Positions 52,726-61,233 of a DNA stretch of 64,000 nucleotides are shown here, piece by piece. How positions within the stretch are numbered: the stretch's first letter is position 1; each line of letters starts with the position of its first letter. The DNA is from Cystobacter fuscus DSM 2262 (GTDB lineage Bacteria > Myxococcota > Myxococcia > Myxococcales > Myxococcaceae). Under the pieces are notes generated by a model, which made no database searches, was not told where the DNA came from, and worked only from the letters and a program-made list of their open reading frames with translations. The stretch spans positions 186,001 through 250,000 of the forward strand of contig NZ_ANAH02000006.1 in assembly GCF_000335475.2 (NCBI RefSeq), read 5' to 3'. The translations under genes and the position numbers were made by a program.

Positions 52726-53766
52726 ATGCCAGAAGGCTCCGCGTCACTCCAGCTCGCGGTTGGCGACCGGGTGGTCTACCCCAACCAGGGTGTCTGCCGC
52801 GTCTCGGCCATCGATGTGAAGGAGGTAGCCGGGCAGAAGCTCACCTTCGTCACCATGCGCCGGGAAGAAGATGGGGCCGTGGTCATGGTCCCCCAGGCCA
52901 AGGTGGTGTCCATCGGTGTGCGCAAGGTGGCGGGCGCCGATGACGTCACCCAGGTCATCGACTTCCTGCGCTCCGACAGCGACAAGGCCGACCTGGATTG
53001 GAAGCAGCGCGCCCGGACCAACCTGGACCGCATGACGCAAGGCGGTCTGCTGGGTCTGGCCGAGGTGGTCAAGGGCCTCCAGGTGCTCAGCGAGCTGCGC
53101 CCACTGCCCACCAAGGAGCGGGAGCTGTACGACAACGCCCGCCACCTGCTCGTGTCCGAGCTGGCCGCCGCGCTCGACATCCCCGAGTGCAACGCCGAGG
53201 ACGCCATCGACGTCGTCCTCTTCCCGCCCGGCCGCGAGCGCCCCAAGCGCACCGCCGCCGAGTTCAAGGTCCGCGGCGAGGGCGACGACGATCTCGGCCT
53301 GGATGCGGACCTGCTCGGGCTGGACGGCGACCTGGACCTGCCTCCGGACGAGGAGGAGGCACCCCCCGAGGAGGAGGAGTCCTCCGAGGAGGCCGGGGAC
53401 GAGGCGGAGGGCGAGGGCGACGAGGACGAGTCCAAGCCCCGCAAGAAGGCCGCGGCTGGCGAGGGCGCCGATGCGGCGCCCAAGAAGCGTGGCCGCCCGC
53501 CCAAGCCCAAGCCCGAGGGGGCCGAGGCCGCCGATGCGGCGCCCAAGAAGCGTGGCCGCCCGCCCAAGCCCAAGCCCGAGGGGGCCGAGGCCGCCGCCGC
53601 CGCCGCGCCCAAGAAGCGTGGCCGTCCGCCCAAGCCCAAGCCCGAGGGGGCCGAGGCCGCCGCCGCGCCCAAGAAGCGCGGCCGTCCGCCCAAGGCGAAG
53701 CCTTCCGAGTCCGAGGAGGTCGAGCCGGACAATGATCTCGATGAGGACATCGAGGCCGATGAGTGA
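52726..53766 (+). CDS. carD: Global regulator CarD (RNAP-binding domain plus AT-hooks)
   Basis: The 346-residue protein has an N-terminal CarD/CdnL/TRCF domain (about 1-180; VGDRVVYPNQGVCRV) that binds the RNA polymerase beta subunit. An acidic stretch (about 188-240; PPDEEEAPPEEEESSEEAGD) follows, then four AT-hooks with KKRGRPPK cores at residues 255-259, 276-280, 298-302 and 318-322, as in eukaryotic HMGA proteins. In Myxococcus xanthus CarD works with CarG in light-induced carotenogenesis and starvation-induced development, acting at ECF-sigma-dependent promoters. ATG 52726 has GAGGGGG upstream. It is cotranscribed with carG, 42 bases downstream. The four hooks lie in near-identical DNA repeats. 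Confidence 0.95.
   Translation: MPEGSASLQLAVGDRVVYPNQGVCRVSAIDVKEVAGQKLTFVTMRREEDGAVVMVPQAKVVSIGVRKVAGADDVTQVIDFLRSDSDKADLDWKQRARTNLDRMTQGGLLGLAEVVKGLQVLSELRPLPTKERELYDNARHLLVSELAAALDIPECNAEDAIDVVLFPPGRERPKRTAAEFKVRGEGDDDLGLDADLLGLDGDLDLPPDEEEAPPEEEESSEEAGDEAEGEGDEDESKPRKKAAAGEGADAAPKKRGRPPKPKPEGAEAADAAPKKRGRPPKPKPEGAEAAAAAAPKKRGRPPKPKPEGAEAAAAPKKRGRPPKAKPSESEEVEPDNDLDEDIEADE
53476..53700 (+). repeat. Tandem repeats encoding the CarD AT-hooks
   Basis: Four units of 60-66 bases, each encoding about APKKRGRPPKPKPEGAEAA, lie head to tail. The AT-hook codons start at 53488, 53551, 53617 and 53677. Units 1 and 2 are almost identical in DNA; units 3 and 4 vary in the alanine run length. Such repeats can gain or lose units by recombination. 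Confidence 0.9.
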
Positions 53767-53808
53767 CGTCCCCCGGGACCACGCGTCCCGTTTCCGAGGT
53801 GACTTCCC

Positions 53809-54321
53809 GTGATTCGCGTCGTGACGCTGGACTCCTTCGACGAAAAGCAGATCGCGAAGCTCTGCCAGACGCTCTACACGGCGTTTGGCGTGGGCAGCGA
53901 GCACTCCGACCAGAAGGAGGTGCCCGCGGGCATGTCCGAGCCGCTGGACGCGGAGAAGCTCATCACGGAGCTCAAGGGCGTGCGCGCCTACGAGGATGAC
54001 AAGGTGCTCTTCATCACCTCGCGCAAGCTGAAGGAGCGCGAGGTGCCGGGCGGCAAGGCCCCCACCACGGGCTTCGCCGTGTACAACAAGAACCGCGCCA
54101 TCATCTCCACCCACGGCTACAAGGACTTCGAGGCGTCCTTCAAGCCCATCGCCCGCAACGCGCTCCAGCAGATCGGCCACCTGTGGGGCCTGCACCACTG
54201 CCTGGATCCGCGCTGCTCGATGTACCCGCCCTGGACGCCCTCGTTCGGCGCGGGCGAGGCGTCCTTCTGCACCTTCTGTCGCGACAAGAGCGAGCAGAAA
54301 CTCCGCCTTGCGAAGTCCTAG
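53809..54321 (+). CDS. carG: CarG, metzincin-like zinc protein acting with CarD
   Basis: The 170-residue protein starts at GTG 53809. It follows the archaemetzincin pattern HExxHxxGx3Cx4CxM...CxxC: Q120-Q121-I-G-H124-L-W-G127, C131, C136, M138, C154 and C157. The first His and the catalytic Glu are both Gln (codons CAG CAG), so it cannot be a protease. M. xanthus CarG is likewise a zinc-binding, non-peptidase relative of archaemetzincins that binds CarD and is needed for every CarD-controlled process. Position directly after carD supports the identity. Confidence 0.93.
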   Translation: MIRVVTLDSFDEKQIAKLCQTLYTAFGVGSEHSDQKEVPAGMSEPLDAEKLITELKGVRAYEDDKVLFITSRKLKEREVPGGKAPTTGFAVYNKNRAIISTHGYKDFEASFKPIARNALQQIGHLWGLHHCLDPRCSMYPPWTPSFGAGEASFCTFCRDKSEQKLRLAKS

Positions 54322-55261
54322 GCCCTTCCCCCGCGCGCTCCTCCTGCTCGAGCTGGGGGGCCTGGTTCTCGTCGCGCTCGCCTGCCTCGTCTTCCAGCTC
54401 CGGCTCCCCGGCCGCCTCCCCTCCGAAGGGGACTACCGCGCGGTGGCGGACTGGCTGCGCGCCGAGGCCCGTCCGGGCGACGCCGTCCTCCTCTTCCCCT
54501 GGTGGACGGAGAGGGCCCGGCTCTATCTGCCCGAGCAGGTGCCCATTCACGGCTACCTCGGCTCGGATCAGGGGGACTTCCTCGCGCACCCACGCCTCTG
54601 GGTCCTCGGACAGCCGGAACTGCCGCGCGCCGCGGTCTCCGCCTTCCGGGACGCGTTCCTCCCGGGACGCACCGCCGTGGGCCCCCCGCGCCGGGCCGGG
54701 CCCCTGGAGCTGACGCTGTACGAGAACGGACGCCACCGCCCCACGCGCTTCGTGGCCTCCGAGGCCCAGGCGCGCGCCCGCGTCTACCTCGAGTCGCCGG
54801 ACGGCACGCGGCAGGACTGCCCCTTCGACGGCCGCGCGCACCGCTGTCCGGGCCCGCCCCACCTGTACGTGGCCACCGAGTGGCACGAAATCCGTTACGA
54901 GCCCCGGCGCTGCCTGTGGATGCACGCGCCGGGCGGGCCGCGGCGGCTCGTCGCGGAGTTCGACGACGTGCCCGCGGACACGCAGTGGCGGCTGGAGGCG
55001 GGCATCGTCGGCGAGTTCGCCTTCCACCACGAGCCCCGCCTGAGCACCTCGCACCTGGGCGTGGAGGACGCGGCCAGCGGCGAGTCGCTGTTGACGCTCT
55101 CGCTGCCTCCCGGACGCGAGGGGGTGCTGCGCGTGGCGCGAGCCATTCCCCCCGGACGCGCCCGCACGGTGAAGCTCTGGGTCCAGGCGGACAACGCGGA
55201 GACGCGCCAGGTGTGCCTCGACCTGCTCGCCCTCGCCGAGGGCACTCCGGAGGGGAAATGA
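54308..55261 (+). CDS. Membrane-anchored protein linked to the GT39 gene
   Basis: From TTG 54308 (overlapping the end of carG by 14 bases) the product is 317 residues. One N-terminal helix (ALLLLELGGLVLVALACLVF) anchors a periplasmic domain. The motif SEGDYRAVADWLRAEARPGDAVLLFPWW resembles the soluble C-terminal part of polytopic glycosyltransferases, where a similar stretch follows the helices. The second half is unassigned and beta-rich. Its TGA overlaps the ATG of the glycosyltransferase gene (ATGA), so the two proteins probably work together. The start codon is uncertain. Confidence 0.7.
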   Translation: MRSPRPFPRALLLLELGGLVLVALACLVFQLRLPGRLPSEGDYRAVADWLRAEARPGDAVLLFPWWTERARLYLPEQVPIHGYLGSDQGDFLAHPRLWVLGQPELPRAAVSAFRDAFLPGRTAVGPPRRAGPLELTLYENGRHRPTRFVASEAQARARVYLESPDGTRQDCPFDGRAHRCPGPPHLYVATEWHEIRYEPRRCLWMHAPGGPRRLVAEFDDVPADTQWRLEAGIVGEFAFHHEPRLSTSHLGVEDAASGESLLTLSLPPGREGVLRVARAIPPGRARTVKLWVQADNAETRQVCLDLLALAEGTPEGK

Positions 55262-57090
55262 CGCGGGGACGCGCCGCGACGCGAGAGGAGCGCTGGCTGG
55301 CGCTGGCGCTGTGGGTGCTGGCCTTCGCGGCGCTGTGGGCGAGCGAGGCCGCGGTGGGCTTCACGCGCGACGAGAGCTTCTACTTCCACGCGGCGGAGGC
55401 CTACTCGCGCTGGTTCCAGCAACTGCTCCACGCGCCCTCCCAGGCGCTGACGGATGCCGCCATCGTGCGCGCCTGGGACTACAACCACGAGCACCCGGCG
55501 TTGATGAAGACGCTCTTCGGGCTGTCGCACCTGCTCTTCCACGACACGCTCGGGTGGCTGCGCTCGGCGACGGCCTTCCGTCTGCCCGCCTTCGCCCTGG
55601 CGGCGCTGGTGCCCGCCCTCACCTTCCTCCTGGGCAGCGCGGTGTTCAGCCGCGCCGCGGGCCTCTTCGCCGCGCTCTCCTTCCTGCTCGTGCCCCGCCA
55701 GTACTTCAACGCGGAGCTCGCCTGCTTCGACATGCCCATCGCGGCCATGTGGCTGCTGGTGGTCTACGCCTTCTGGCGCGCGCTCGAGGACCGTGACTGG
55801 GGCGTGCTGTGCGGCGTCTTCTTCGGCCTCGCGGTGTGCACCAAGCACAACGCCCTCTTCCTGCCCTTCTGCCTCGCGCCCTTCGCCCTGTGGCGCGCGT
55901 GGCGCACCAGCGAGGGCCACCCCGCCGCGCGCCTCGGCATGCAACGCGTGCTCCTGCTGTTCGCCGCGGTGGCGGGGCTCTACGCGCTGCTCGTGTTGAG
56001 CCTCGGGCCCGAGGGCTTCCAGCGGAAGTTCTTCCTGCTCAGCCCCCACACCCTGCTCTTCGTCGTGCTGGCCGTGGGCTCGCTGGGGATGCTGCACTTC
56101 CTCAACGAGGAGCACCCCGCCACCGCGCTCGCCCTGTTGCCCCTGGCCACCATGGCCGTGTTCGGCCCGGTCATCTTCTACCTGCACTGGCCCTACCTCT
56201 GGCACGCGCCGGTGGACCGGACGGCCTGGTACCTCGTCTTCCACGCCACCCACAACCACTACGCCTGGTTCTACCTGGGCACGCTCATGCGCGAGCCCCC
56301 CTTCCCCTGGGACTACGTGGTGGTGAAGACGGCGCTCACCGTGCCCACCAGCCTCTTCGTCCCCATGGTGACGGGCCTGGGCGTGCTCGCCGCCCGGGGG
56401 CTCTTCGGCCTCTTCGCGCGCACGCGCGAGTGGGTGCGCCCTCTGTCCCTCGCCGAGGTGCTCGTGGGGGTGAATGCCCTCGCCTCCATCCTCATCATCA
56501 GCCCGCCCAACGTGCCGCACTTCGGCGGCGTGAAGCACTGGCTACCCTCGATGCCCTTCCTCGGCCTGCTCGCGGGAGTGGCGGTGGCGCGCGGCTGCGA
56601 GGCGCTCACCGGCTGGCTGCGCGAGCGCTGGCCCCGGGTGCCCCTCGCGGCGGTGGCGGCCCCCGTCTTCACGCTGTTGATGCTGCCCGCGCTCCTCGCG
56701 CTCGTGCGCGTGTTCCCCTACGGCACGAGCTACTACTCGGAGCTCGCCGGAGGCGTGCCGGGCGCGGCCTCGCTGGGCATGCAGCGCCAGTTCTGGTCGA
56801 GCAACGTGACGGCGGTGCTGCCGTGGATCAACGCCCACGCGCCCCGCGACGGGCGCGTCTTCCTGCACGAAGTGACGGGCTTCGCCTTCCAGGACTACCA
56901 GCGCGAGGGGCTGCTGCGCGCGGACCTGCGCCCCGCGGGCATCGGGGACTCGGACGTCGCGGCGTACCAGTACCACCAGGAGTTCCGCGAGCACGAGTTC
57001 GCCCTCTGGCAGGCCTACGGCACGCGCACACCCGCCACCGGGCTCTACCTGGACGAGACCCCTCAAATCATCGTCTACCAACGGCCCTGA
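55258..57090 (+). CDS. GT39/PMT-like polytopic glycosyltransferase
   Basis: The 610-residue protein has about 11 membrane helices. The first loop has the GT-C-type acidic motif TRDESFYFHAAEAYSRW, and a second DYNHEHPALMKTLFGLSHL matches the EHPPL motif of protein-mannosyltransferase-like enzymes. Such proteins use a polyprenyl-linked sugar to glycosylate lipids or proteins outside the cytoplasm. A C-terminal soluble segment (DGRVFLHEVTGFAF to the end) is typical. ATG 55258 is translationally coupled to the preceding gene. Acceptor and sugar are unknown. Confidence 0.85.
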   Translation: MTRGRAATREERWLALALWVLAFAALWASEAAVGFTRDESFYFHAAEAYSRWFQQLLHAPSQALTDAAIVRAWDYNHEHPALMKTLFGLSHLLFHDTLGWLRSATAFRLPAFALAALVPALTFLLGSAVFSRAAGLFAALSFLLVPRQYFNAELACFDMPIAAMWLLVVYAFWRALEDRDWGVLCGVFFGLAVCTKHNALFLPFCLAPFALWRAWRTSEGHPAARLGMQRVLLLFAAVAGLYALLVLSLGPEGFQRKFFLLSPHTLLFVVLAVGSLGMLHFLNEEHPATALALLPLATMAVFGPVIFYLHWPYLWHAPVDRTAWYLVFHATHNHYAWFYLGTLMREPPFPWDYVVVKTALTVPTSLFVPMVTGLGVLAARGLFGLFARTREWVRPLSLAEVLVGVNALASILIISPPNVPHFGGVKHWLPSMPFLGLLAGVAVARGCEALTGWLRERWPRVPLAAVAAPVFTLLMLPALLALVRVFPYGTSYYSELAGGVPGAASLGMQRQFWSSNVTAVLPWINAHAPRDGRVFLHEVTGFAFQDYQREGLLRADLRPAGIGDSDVAAYQYHQEFREHEFALWQAYGTRTPATGLYLDETPQIIVYQRP

Positions 57091-57231
57091 GCCCCCCCCC
57101 GGGGACAGGCAGGATCGAGTCATGACGCACCGGGTCTGTTCAGGCTCGGACGGCGAGTGGCATCGAGGAGCGCATCCGCGCAATCCGCGACTAGGCTGCA
57201 TCGTACGGAGGGACATCTCCAGGGAGGCGAC

Positions 57232-57822
57232 ATGACGCGGTGGATGTGGGCCGTGACACTGGTGGTGCTGGGTGGACTGGGTTGTCAGCAGGAGCACAAG
57301 GCCGCGCCGCCGACGCGCGCGGAAATCCGGACACTGAGCAACGCCACGGTGGAGTTCATCCCCAAGGACGGGCAGCACCCCTACTGCCTGCTCTACACGG
57401 TGTCGGAGAAGGGCATCATCCGGCAGCTCACCATGACGCGCGAGAACCGCTCCATCCGGTGCGAGCCGGGCAAGCGCATCTACAACTCCAGCTTCCGCAT
57501 CCCCGTGGAGGAGGGGAAGATTCGCGCCTACATCTTCTTCTCGGACCAGCGCATCCAGGCCGGCTCCGTGGCGCAGCAGCTCTATGACTTGCGCGACAGG
57601 CCGCGAGTGACCGCCATGGACTTCCGGCTGCCCGGCTCCGTGTCGGTGGAGCAGTTGGAGTTCACGCCCCAGCCCGGAGGCCCGGCCGTGCCCGACGCGG
57701 TCGAGGGCTCGACGGATCTGCCCGAGAACCCCGAGGCCGCCCAGCCCGCGGACGAAGAGCCCGGCATGCAGCTGGAGCCCCAGGGCAACGCCCGTCCCAC
57801 CCCGCCCGCTCCGGCCAACTGA
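57232..57822 (+). CDS. Uncharacterised lipoprotein
   Basis: The 196-residue protein starts at ATG 57232 with AGGGAGG upstream. The signal peptide ends in the lipobox GLGC. Two cysteines (HPYCLLY and SIRCEPG) may form a disulfide, and the core is beta-rich (RIYNSSFRIPVEEGKIRAYI). The last about 50 residues are Pro/Glu-rich and probably disordered. I do not recognise the family. It is a single gene, ended by a hairpin. Confidence 0.75.
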   Translation: MTRWMWAVTLVVLGGLGCQQEHKAAPPTRAEIRTLSNATVEFIPKDGQHPYCLLYTVSEKGIIRQLTMTRENRSIRCEPGKRIYNSSFRIPVEEGKIRAYIFFSDQRIQAGSVAQQLYDLRDRPRVTAMDFRLPGSVSVEQLEFTPQPGGPAVPDAVEGSTDLPENPEAAQPADEEPGMQLEPQGNARPTPPAPAN

Positions 57823-57853
57823 CGCCCTCCGAGCCCGAATGGCTCGAAGGGCG
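57823..57853. terminator. Bidirectional hairpin between convergent genes
   Basis: CGCCCTCCGAGCC (57823-57835) and GGCTCGAAGGGCG (57841-57853) pair over 13 bases with one mismatch on the plus RNA and a G-U pair on the minus RNA, around a five-base loop. It fills the gap between the lipoprotein stop and the XRE gene stop. On the plus side TTCATTTCTCC follows, a weak U-rich tail. Confidence 0.6.
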
Positions 57854-57857
57854 CCCT

Positions 57858-58193
57858 TCATTTCTCCTCGAACATGGCGTGGATGACCCGCCAGGCGAGC
57901 TGAACCTCCCGCCCGGACAGCCGGCCGAGGAAGTCGCAGATCTCCGCCACCCGGTCGGGCTTCTCCCGACCGAACCCCTGGAAGAGCGTCTTGAGGGAGA
58001 GGTCGAGTCCCTCGGACAGCTTGTTCAGGGTCGCGAGGGAAGGAGAGAACCCGCCACGCTCGATCCGCCGGATGGCATCCACGGACAGCTCACTGCGCTC
58101 CGCGAGTTCTTCCTGGGTGAGTTTGCGTGAATTCCTGAGGCGCTTCACATGATGGCCGAACCGCCCCGCCAGAATGGCTTTCTCATTGTCCAT
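57858..58193 (-). CDS. XRE-family transcriptional regulator
   Basis: The 111-residue protein has a Cro/C1 helix-turn-helix at about 12-68 (LRNSRKLTQEELAERSELSV, then IRRIERGGFSPSLATLNKLS). The remaining 45 residues have no ligand-binding domain. ATG 58193 is chosen because it gives a normal start; an upstream GTG would add nine residues. It is the last gene of a minus-strand group with the iron dehydrogenase (88-base gap) and the glutamine-synthetase-like gene, so it is a candidate regulator of them. Confidence 0.85.
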   Translation of the reverse strand: MDNEKAILAGRFGHHVKRLRNSRKLTQEELAERSELSVDAIRRIERGGFSPSLATLNKLSEGLDLSLKTLFQGFGREKPDRVAEICDFLGRLSGREVQLAWRVIHAMFEEK

Positions 58194-58281
58194 AAGCGCG
58201 GCCGGTAATCTTGTGGGCACCGACCGCGCTGTGAAGTGAGGATGTTCGGGGTTGGAAACCGCATCGCCTCCAGGTGTCAGC

Positions 58282-59466
58282 TCAGAACGACTCCCGAAGC
58301 ATTGCCCTCAAATCATCCAGTGTGCATGGACGGGGATTGCCCCGGTGGGAAGCATCCTGGAAGGCCTTGTCGACGATGCGCTCCAGGTCCTTCTCCTGGA
58401 CACCTACATCGCGCAGGCGCACGGGAATGCCGATGGTGGCGTTGAGCTTGCGCACACGCTCCACGGCGTTGGCGGCGAGCGCCTCCTCGCGGGCGTTGGA
58501 GGTATCCCCCATGGCCTGGGCCACGCGCGCCAGCCGCGCGGTGCTCGAGGGGCGGTTGAACTCCATCACCACGGGCAGCACGATGGCGTTGGCGAGCCCA
58601 TGGTGCACCTTGGAGATGGGCGTGAGCGCGTGCGCCAGCGCGTGGCAGGCCCCCAGGCCCTTCTGGAAGGCCATGGCGCCCTGCATGGCGGCGACCATCA
58701 TGTCGGAGCGCGCCACGAGGTTCTTGCCATCGGAGACGGCGGTGGGCAGCGAGCGCGCCACGCGGGCGATGCCGTCGATGGCCACCGCGTCCGCCAGCGG
58801 GTGGAAGCCGTTGGACAGGTAGGCCTCCAGGCAGTGGGTGAAGGCGTCCATGCCGGTGGCGGCCGTGGGCCCGGGCGGCAGGCCCAGCGTCAGCTCGGGG
58901 TCGCAGATGGCCGCCTTGGGCATGAGGAACGGGCTGAAGATGACCGTCTTGCGGCCCGTGTCCGACAGCGTCGCCACGCCCGAGCGGCTCACCTCCGAGC
59001 CGGTGCCCGCGGTGGTGGGGATGGCGATGAGCGGCGGCATGTCGTCGCGCACGTACTGGTCACCCCCCGTCGCGTCGTCATAGCGCGACAGCGGCGGCTC
59101 GTGCGTGGTGAGCACCTGCACGAGCTTGGCCGCGTCCAGCGGGCTGCCTCCGCCGATGGCGATGATGCCGTCGCACTGGTGGCGCCGGTACGCCTCCAGG
59201 CCCGCGACGGCATCGTGCTCGGTGGGGTCCGGGTTCACCTGCTCGAAGGAGGCGTACGCCACGTTCGCGCCCTTGAGCACGTCGTAGACGCGTTGCACGA
59301 GCCCCGCCTTCACCACGCCCGCGTCCGTCATCACCAACGGGCGCTTCATGTTCAGCCGCGCCACCTGCGCGGGCAGGCGCTGCAGCGCTCCCGCGCCGAA
59401 GACGATCTTCGTGGGCCACGACATCTCGGTGATGCGTGGCTCGCTCGGCATGTCGAACGGTATCAT
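58282..59466 (-). CDS. Iron-containing alcohol dehydrogenase
   Basis: The 394-residue protein has the family III dehydrogenase fold: NAD-binding IGGGSPLDAAKLV and IPTTAGTGSEV, and the metal region GMDAFTHCLEAY with KGLGACHALAHALTP and KVHHGLANAIVLP, which supply the Asp and three His ligands. It probably interconverts an alcohol and an aldehyde with NAD(P). ATG 59466 has AGGAG upstream. The gene follows the glutamine-synthetase-like gene by 29 bases, hinting at an amino-alcohol or gamma-glutamyl-aldehyde route. Confidence 0.9.
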   Translation of the reverse strand: MIPFDMPSEPRITEMSWPTKIVFGAGALQRLPAQVARLNMKRPLVMTDAGVVKAGLVQRVYDVLKGANVAYASFEQVNPDPTEHDAVAGLEAYRRHQCDGIIAIGGGSPLDAAKLVQVLTTHEPPLSRYDDATGGDQYVRDDMPPLIAIPTTAGTGSEVSRSGVATLSDTGRKTVIFSPFLMPKAAICDPELTLGLPPGPTAATGMDAFTHCLEAYLSNGFHPLADAVAIDGIARVARSLPTAVSDGKNLVARSDMMVAAMQGAMAFQKGLGACHALAHALTPISKVHHGLANAIVLPVVMEFNRPSSTARLARVAQAMGDTSNAREEALAANAVERVRKLNATIGIPVRLRDVGVQEKDLERIVDKAFQDASHRGNPRPCTLDDLRAMLRESF

Positions 59467-59495
59467 TCCGTGTCTCCTGACTACGCGATGAGCGC

Positions 59496-60959
59496 CTAGA
59501 TGAGTTCCATGTAGCGCTCGAGCTCCCAGTTCGTGACGGCGCGCTCATACTGCCGCGCCTCCCACTCGCGCGTACGCACGAAGTGGTCCACGAATTCCTC
59601 GCCGAGCAGCTGCCGGGCACGCTCGGACTGCTTGAGCAGCGCCACCGCCTCCTTGAGCGAGCGCGGCAGCGGGGGCGCGTTGGACGCGTAGCCATTGCCC
59701 GCGCAGACCTCGGGCGGCTCCACCTCGTTCTCGATGCCCCACAGCCCCGCGGCCAGGCTCGCCGCCATGGCCACGTACGCGTTCATGTCCGCGCCCGGCT
59801 GGCGGTACTCCAGGCGCATCGACTTGGGGCTGTCGCCAATCACGCGCACCGCCGTGGTGCGGTTCTCCCGGCCCCACGTCGCCGTCACCGGCGCCCACGT
59901 GTTCTCCACGCTGCGCTTGTAGCTGTTGACCGTGGGCCAGTAGAGCGCCGTCAGCTCCGGCATCAGCGCGATCTGCCCGCCGATGTACTGGCGCATGAGC
60001 GTGCTCATGCCGTCGCGCGCGTCCGGATCGTGGAAGGCGTTCTCCTCGCTCTTGATGCCCCACAGCGACTGGTGGATGTGGCCCGAGCAGCCGGGCAGCT
60101 TCGGGTCCACCTTCGCCATGAAGCAGGCGGTGAGCCCATGGCGCGCGCAGATCTCCTTGACCGCCGTCTTGAAGAGCACCGCCTTGTCGGCGATCTTCTC
60201 CAGCGTGTCGTAGCGGATGGCCGCCTCGAAGACGCCCGGGCCCGTCTCGGTGTGGAAGCCCTCCAGCTCCACGCCGAAGTCCCGGCAGCCGTTGATGATG
60301 TCGTGCACGAGCGGCGCGTTGAGCGACGTGCGCAGCCACGAGTAGCCGAACATGCCGGGGGTGAGCGGCGTGAGGCGCGTGTAGCCCTTGTCCTTGAGCG
60401 ACTGCGGCGTCTCCTTGAAGATGAAGAACTCGTACTCGGCGCCGAACTTGGGCACGAAGCCCATCTCCCGCGCGCGCGCCCCCACCTTCTGCAGGAGCTG
60501 GCGGGGGCTCGGCTCGAAGGGCGAGCCGTCCGCCGTCACGAAGTCCAGCAGGAAGGCCGCCGTGTCCGGCTCCCAGGGGATGATGCGCGCGGAGCTCGTG
60601 TCCACGCGGCACATCCCATCCGGGTAGCCCGTGTGCCAGCCCGTCACCTGGGTGTTGTCGAGCAGCTCGTCCGCGATGTCCCACCCGAACACCACGTCGC
60701 AGAACCCCATGCCGCTCTTGCACGCGGAGAAGAACTTCTCCACGGAGACGTACTTGCCGCGCCAGACGCCATCCAGGTCCACCGCGCCCAGCTTCACCTG
60801 CCGGACACCCTTCTCCTCGAACCATTTCTGCAACACGTCCGTGCCCGAGGGCATCCGTCCCACGGGCCTGCCCGTGTCGCGCTCCTTCTTCTCCGCGCGC
60901 GCCCGCCTGCTCGCGGGGGACGGCAACGTGATGACCTTCGCCTTGGAACGACTCGCCAT
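59496..60959 (-). CDS. Glutamine-synthetase-like ligase (gamma-glutamyl-polyamine synthetase type)
   Basis: The 487-residue protein has the glutamine synthetase catalytic domain: GAEYEFFIFKE, the ATP/Glu region PGCSGHIHQSLWG and SMRLEYRQPGADMNAYVAMA, where canonical GlnA has RxExRxPD-x-NPY. The N-terminal LGAVDLDGVWRGKYVSVEKF is typical of the PuuA-like branch, which joins glutamate to putrescine, ethanolamine or other amines. ATG 60959 has GGAGGAGG just upstream; 30 basic residues precede the domain. It heads an operon with the iron dehydrogenase, and a glutamine amidotransferase gene lies divergently, so gamma-glutamylation and release of an amine is plausible. Confidence 0.85.
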   Translation of the reverse strand: MASRSKAKVITLPSPASRRARAEKKERDTGRPVGRMPSGTDVLQKWFEEKGVRQVKLGAVDLDGVWRGKYVSVEKFFSACKSGMGFCDVVFGWDIADELLDNTQVTGWHTGYPDGMCRVDTSSARIIPWEPDTAAFLLDFVTADGSPFEPSPRQLLQKVGARAREMGFVPKFGAEYEFFIFKETPQSLKDKGYTRLTPLTPGMFGYSWLRTSLNAPLVHDIINGCRDFGVELEGFHTETGPGVFEAAIRYDTLEKIADKAVLFKTAVKEICARHGLTACFMAKVDPKLPGCSGHIHQSLWGIKSEENAFHDPDARDGMSTLMRQYIGGQIALMPELTALYWPTVNSYKRSVENTWAPVTATWGRENRTTAVRVIGDSPKSMRLEYRQPGADMNAYVAMAASLAAGLWGIENEVEPPEVCAGNGYASNAPPLPRSLKEAVALLKQSERARQLLGEEFVDHFVRTREWEARQYERAVTNWELERYMELI

Positions 60960-61189
60960 TGGCCTCCTCCTTCTCCCACTGCCCATGAGTGCCCTCTGTC
61001 GCGTCTTCAACGGCTCGCGTCCGCGGAGGATAGCCTCTTCGCGGGGTCCACACCCCGCCGCGCGATGCACACCTTGAGCGCGGCCCGGCGAGGTGAAAGC
61101 GTATGCGCGTTGGACATCCAGTGGACTCCTCACCACCCTGGACGCGCGTCGCAAGTGAACGGGCGTCAACACAACCAGCAGCGGAAGCT

Positions 61190-61205
61190 AGGGGGGGCCC
61201 CCCCT
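61190..61205. repeat. A-G7-C7-T palindrome upstream of the amidotransferase gene
   Basis: Seven G followed by seven C, flanked by A and T, give a perfect 16-base palindrome 28 bases before the ATG at 61234. It lies in the 274-base divergent region of the amidotransferase and glutamine-synthetase-like genes. G/C homopolymers of this length can change length by slippage. I saw no clear promoter elements around it. Confidence 0.8.
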
Positions 61206-61233
61206 CCCGGCAACCCAGCTCGAAACCGAGGCC

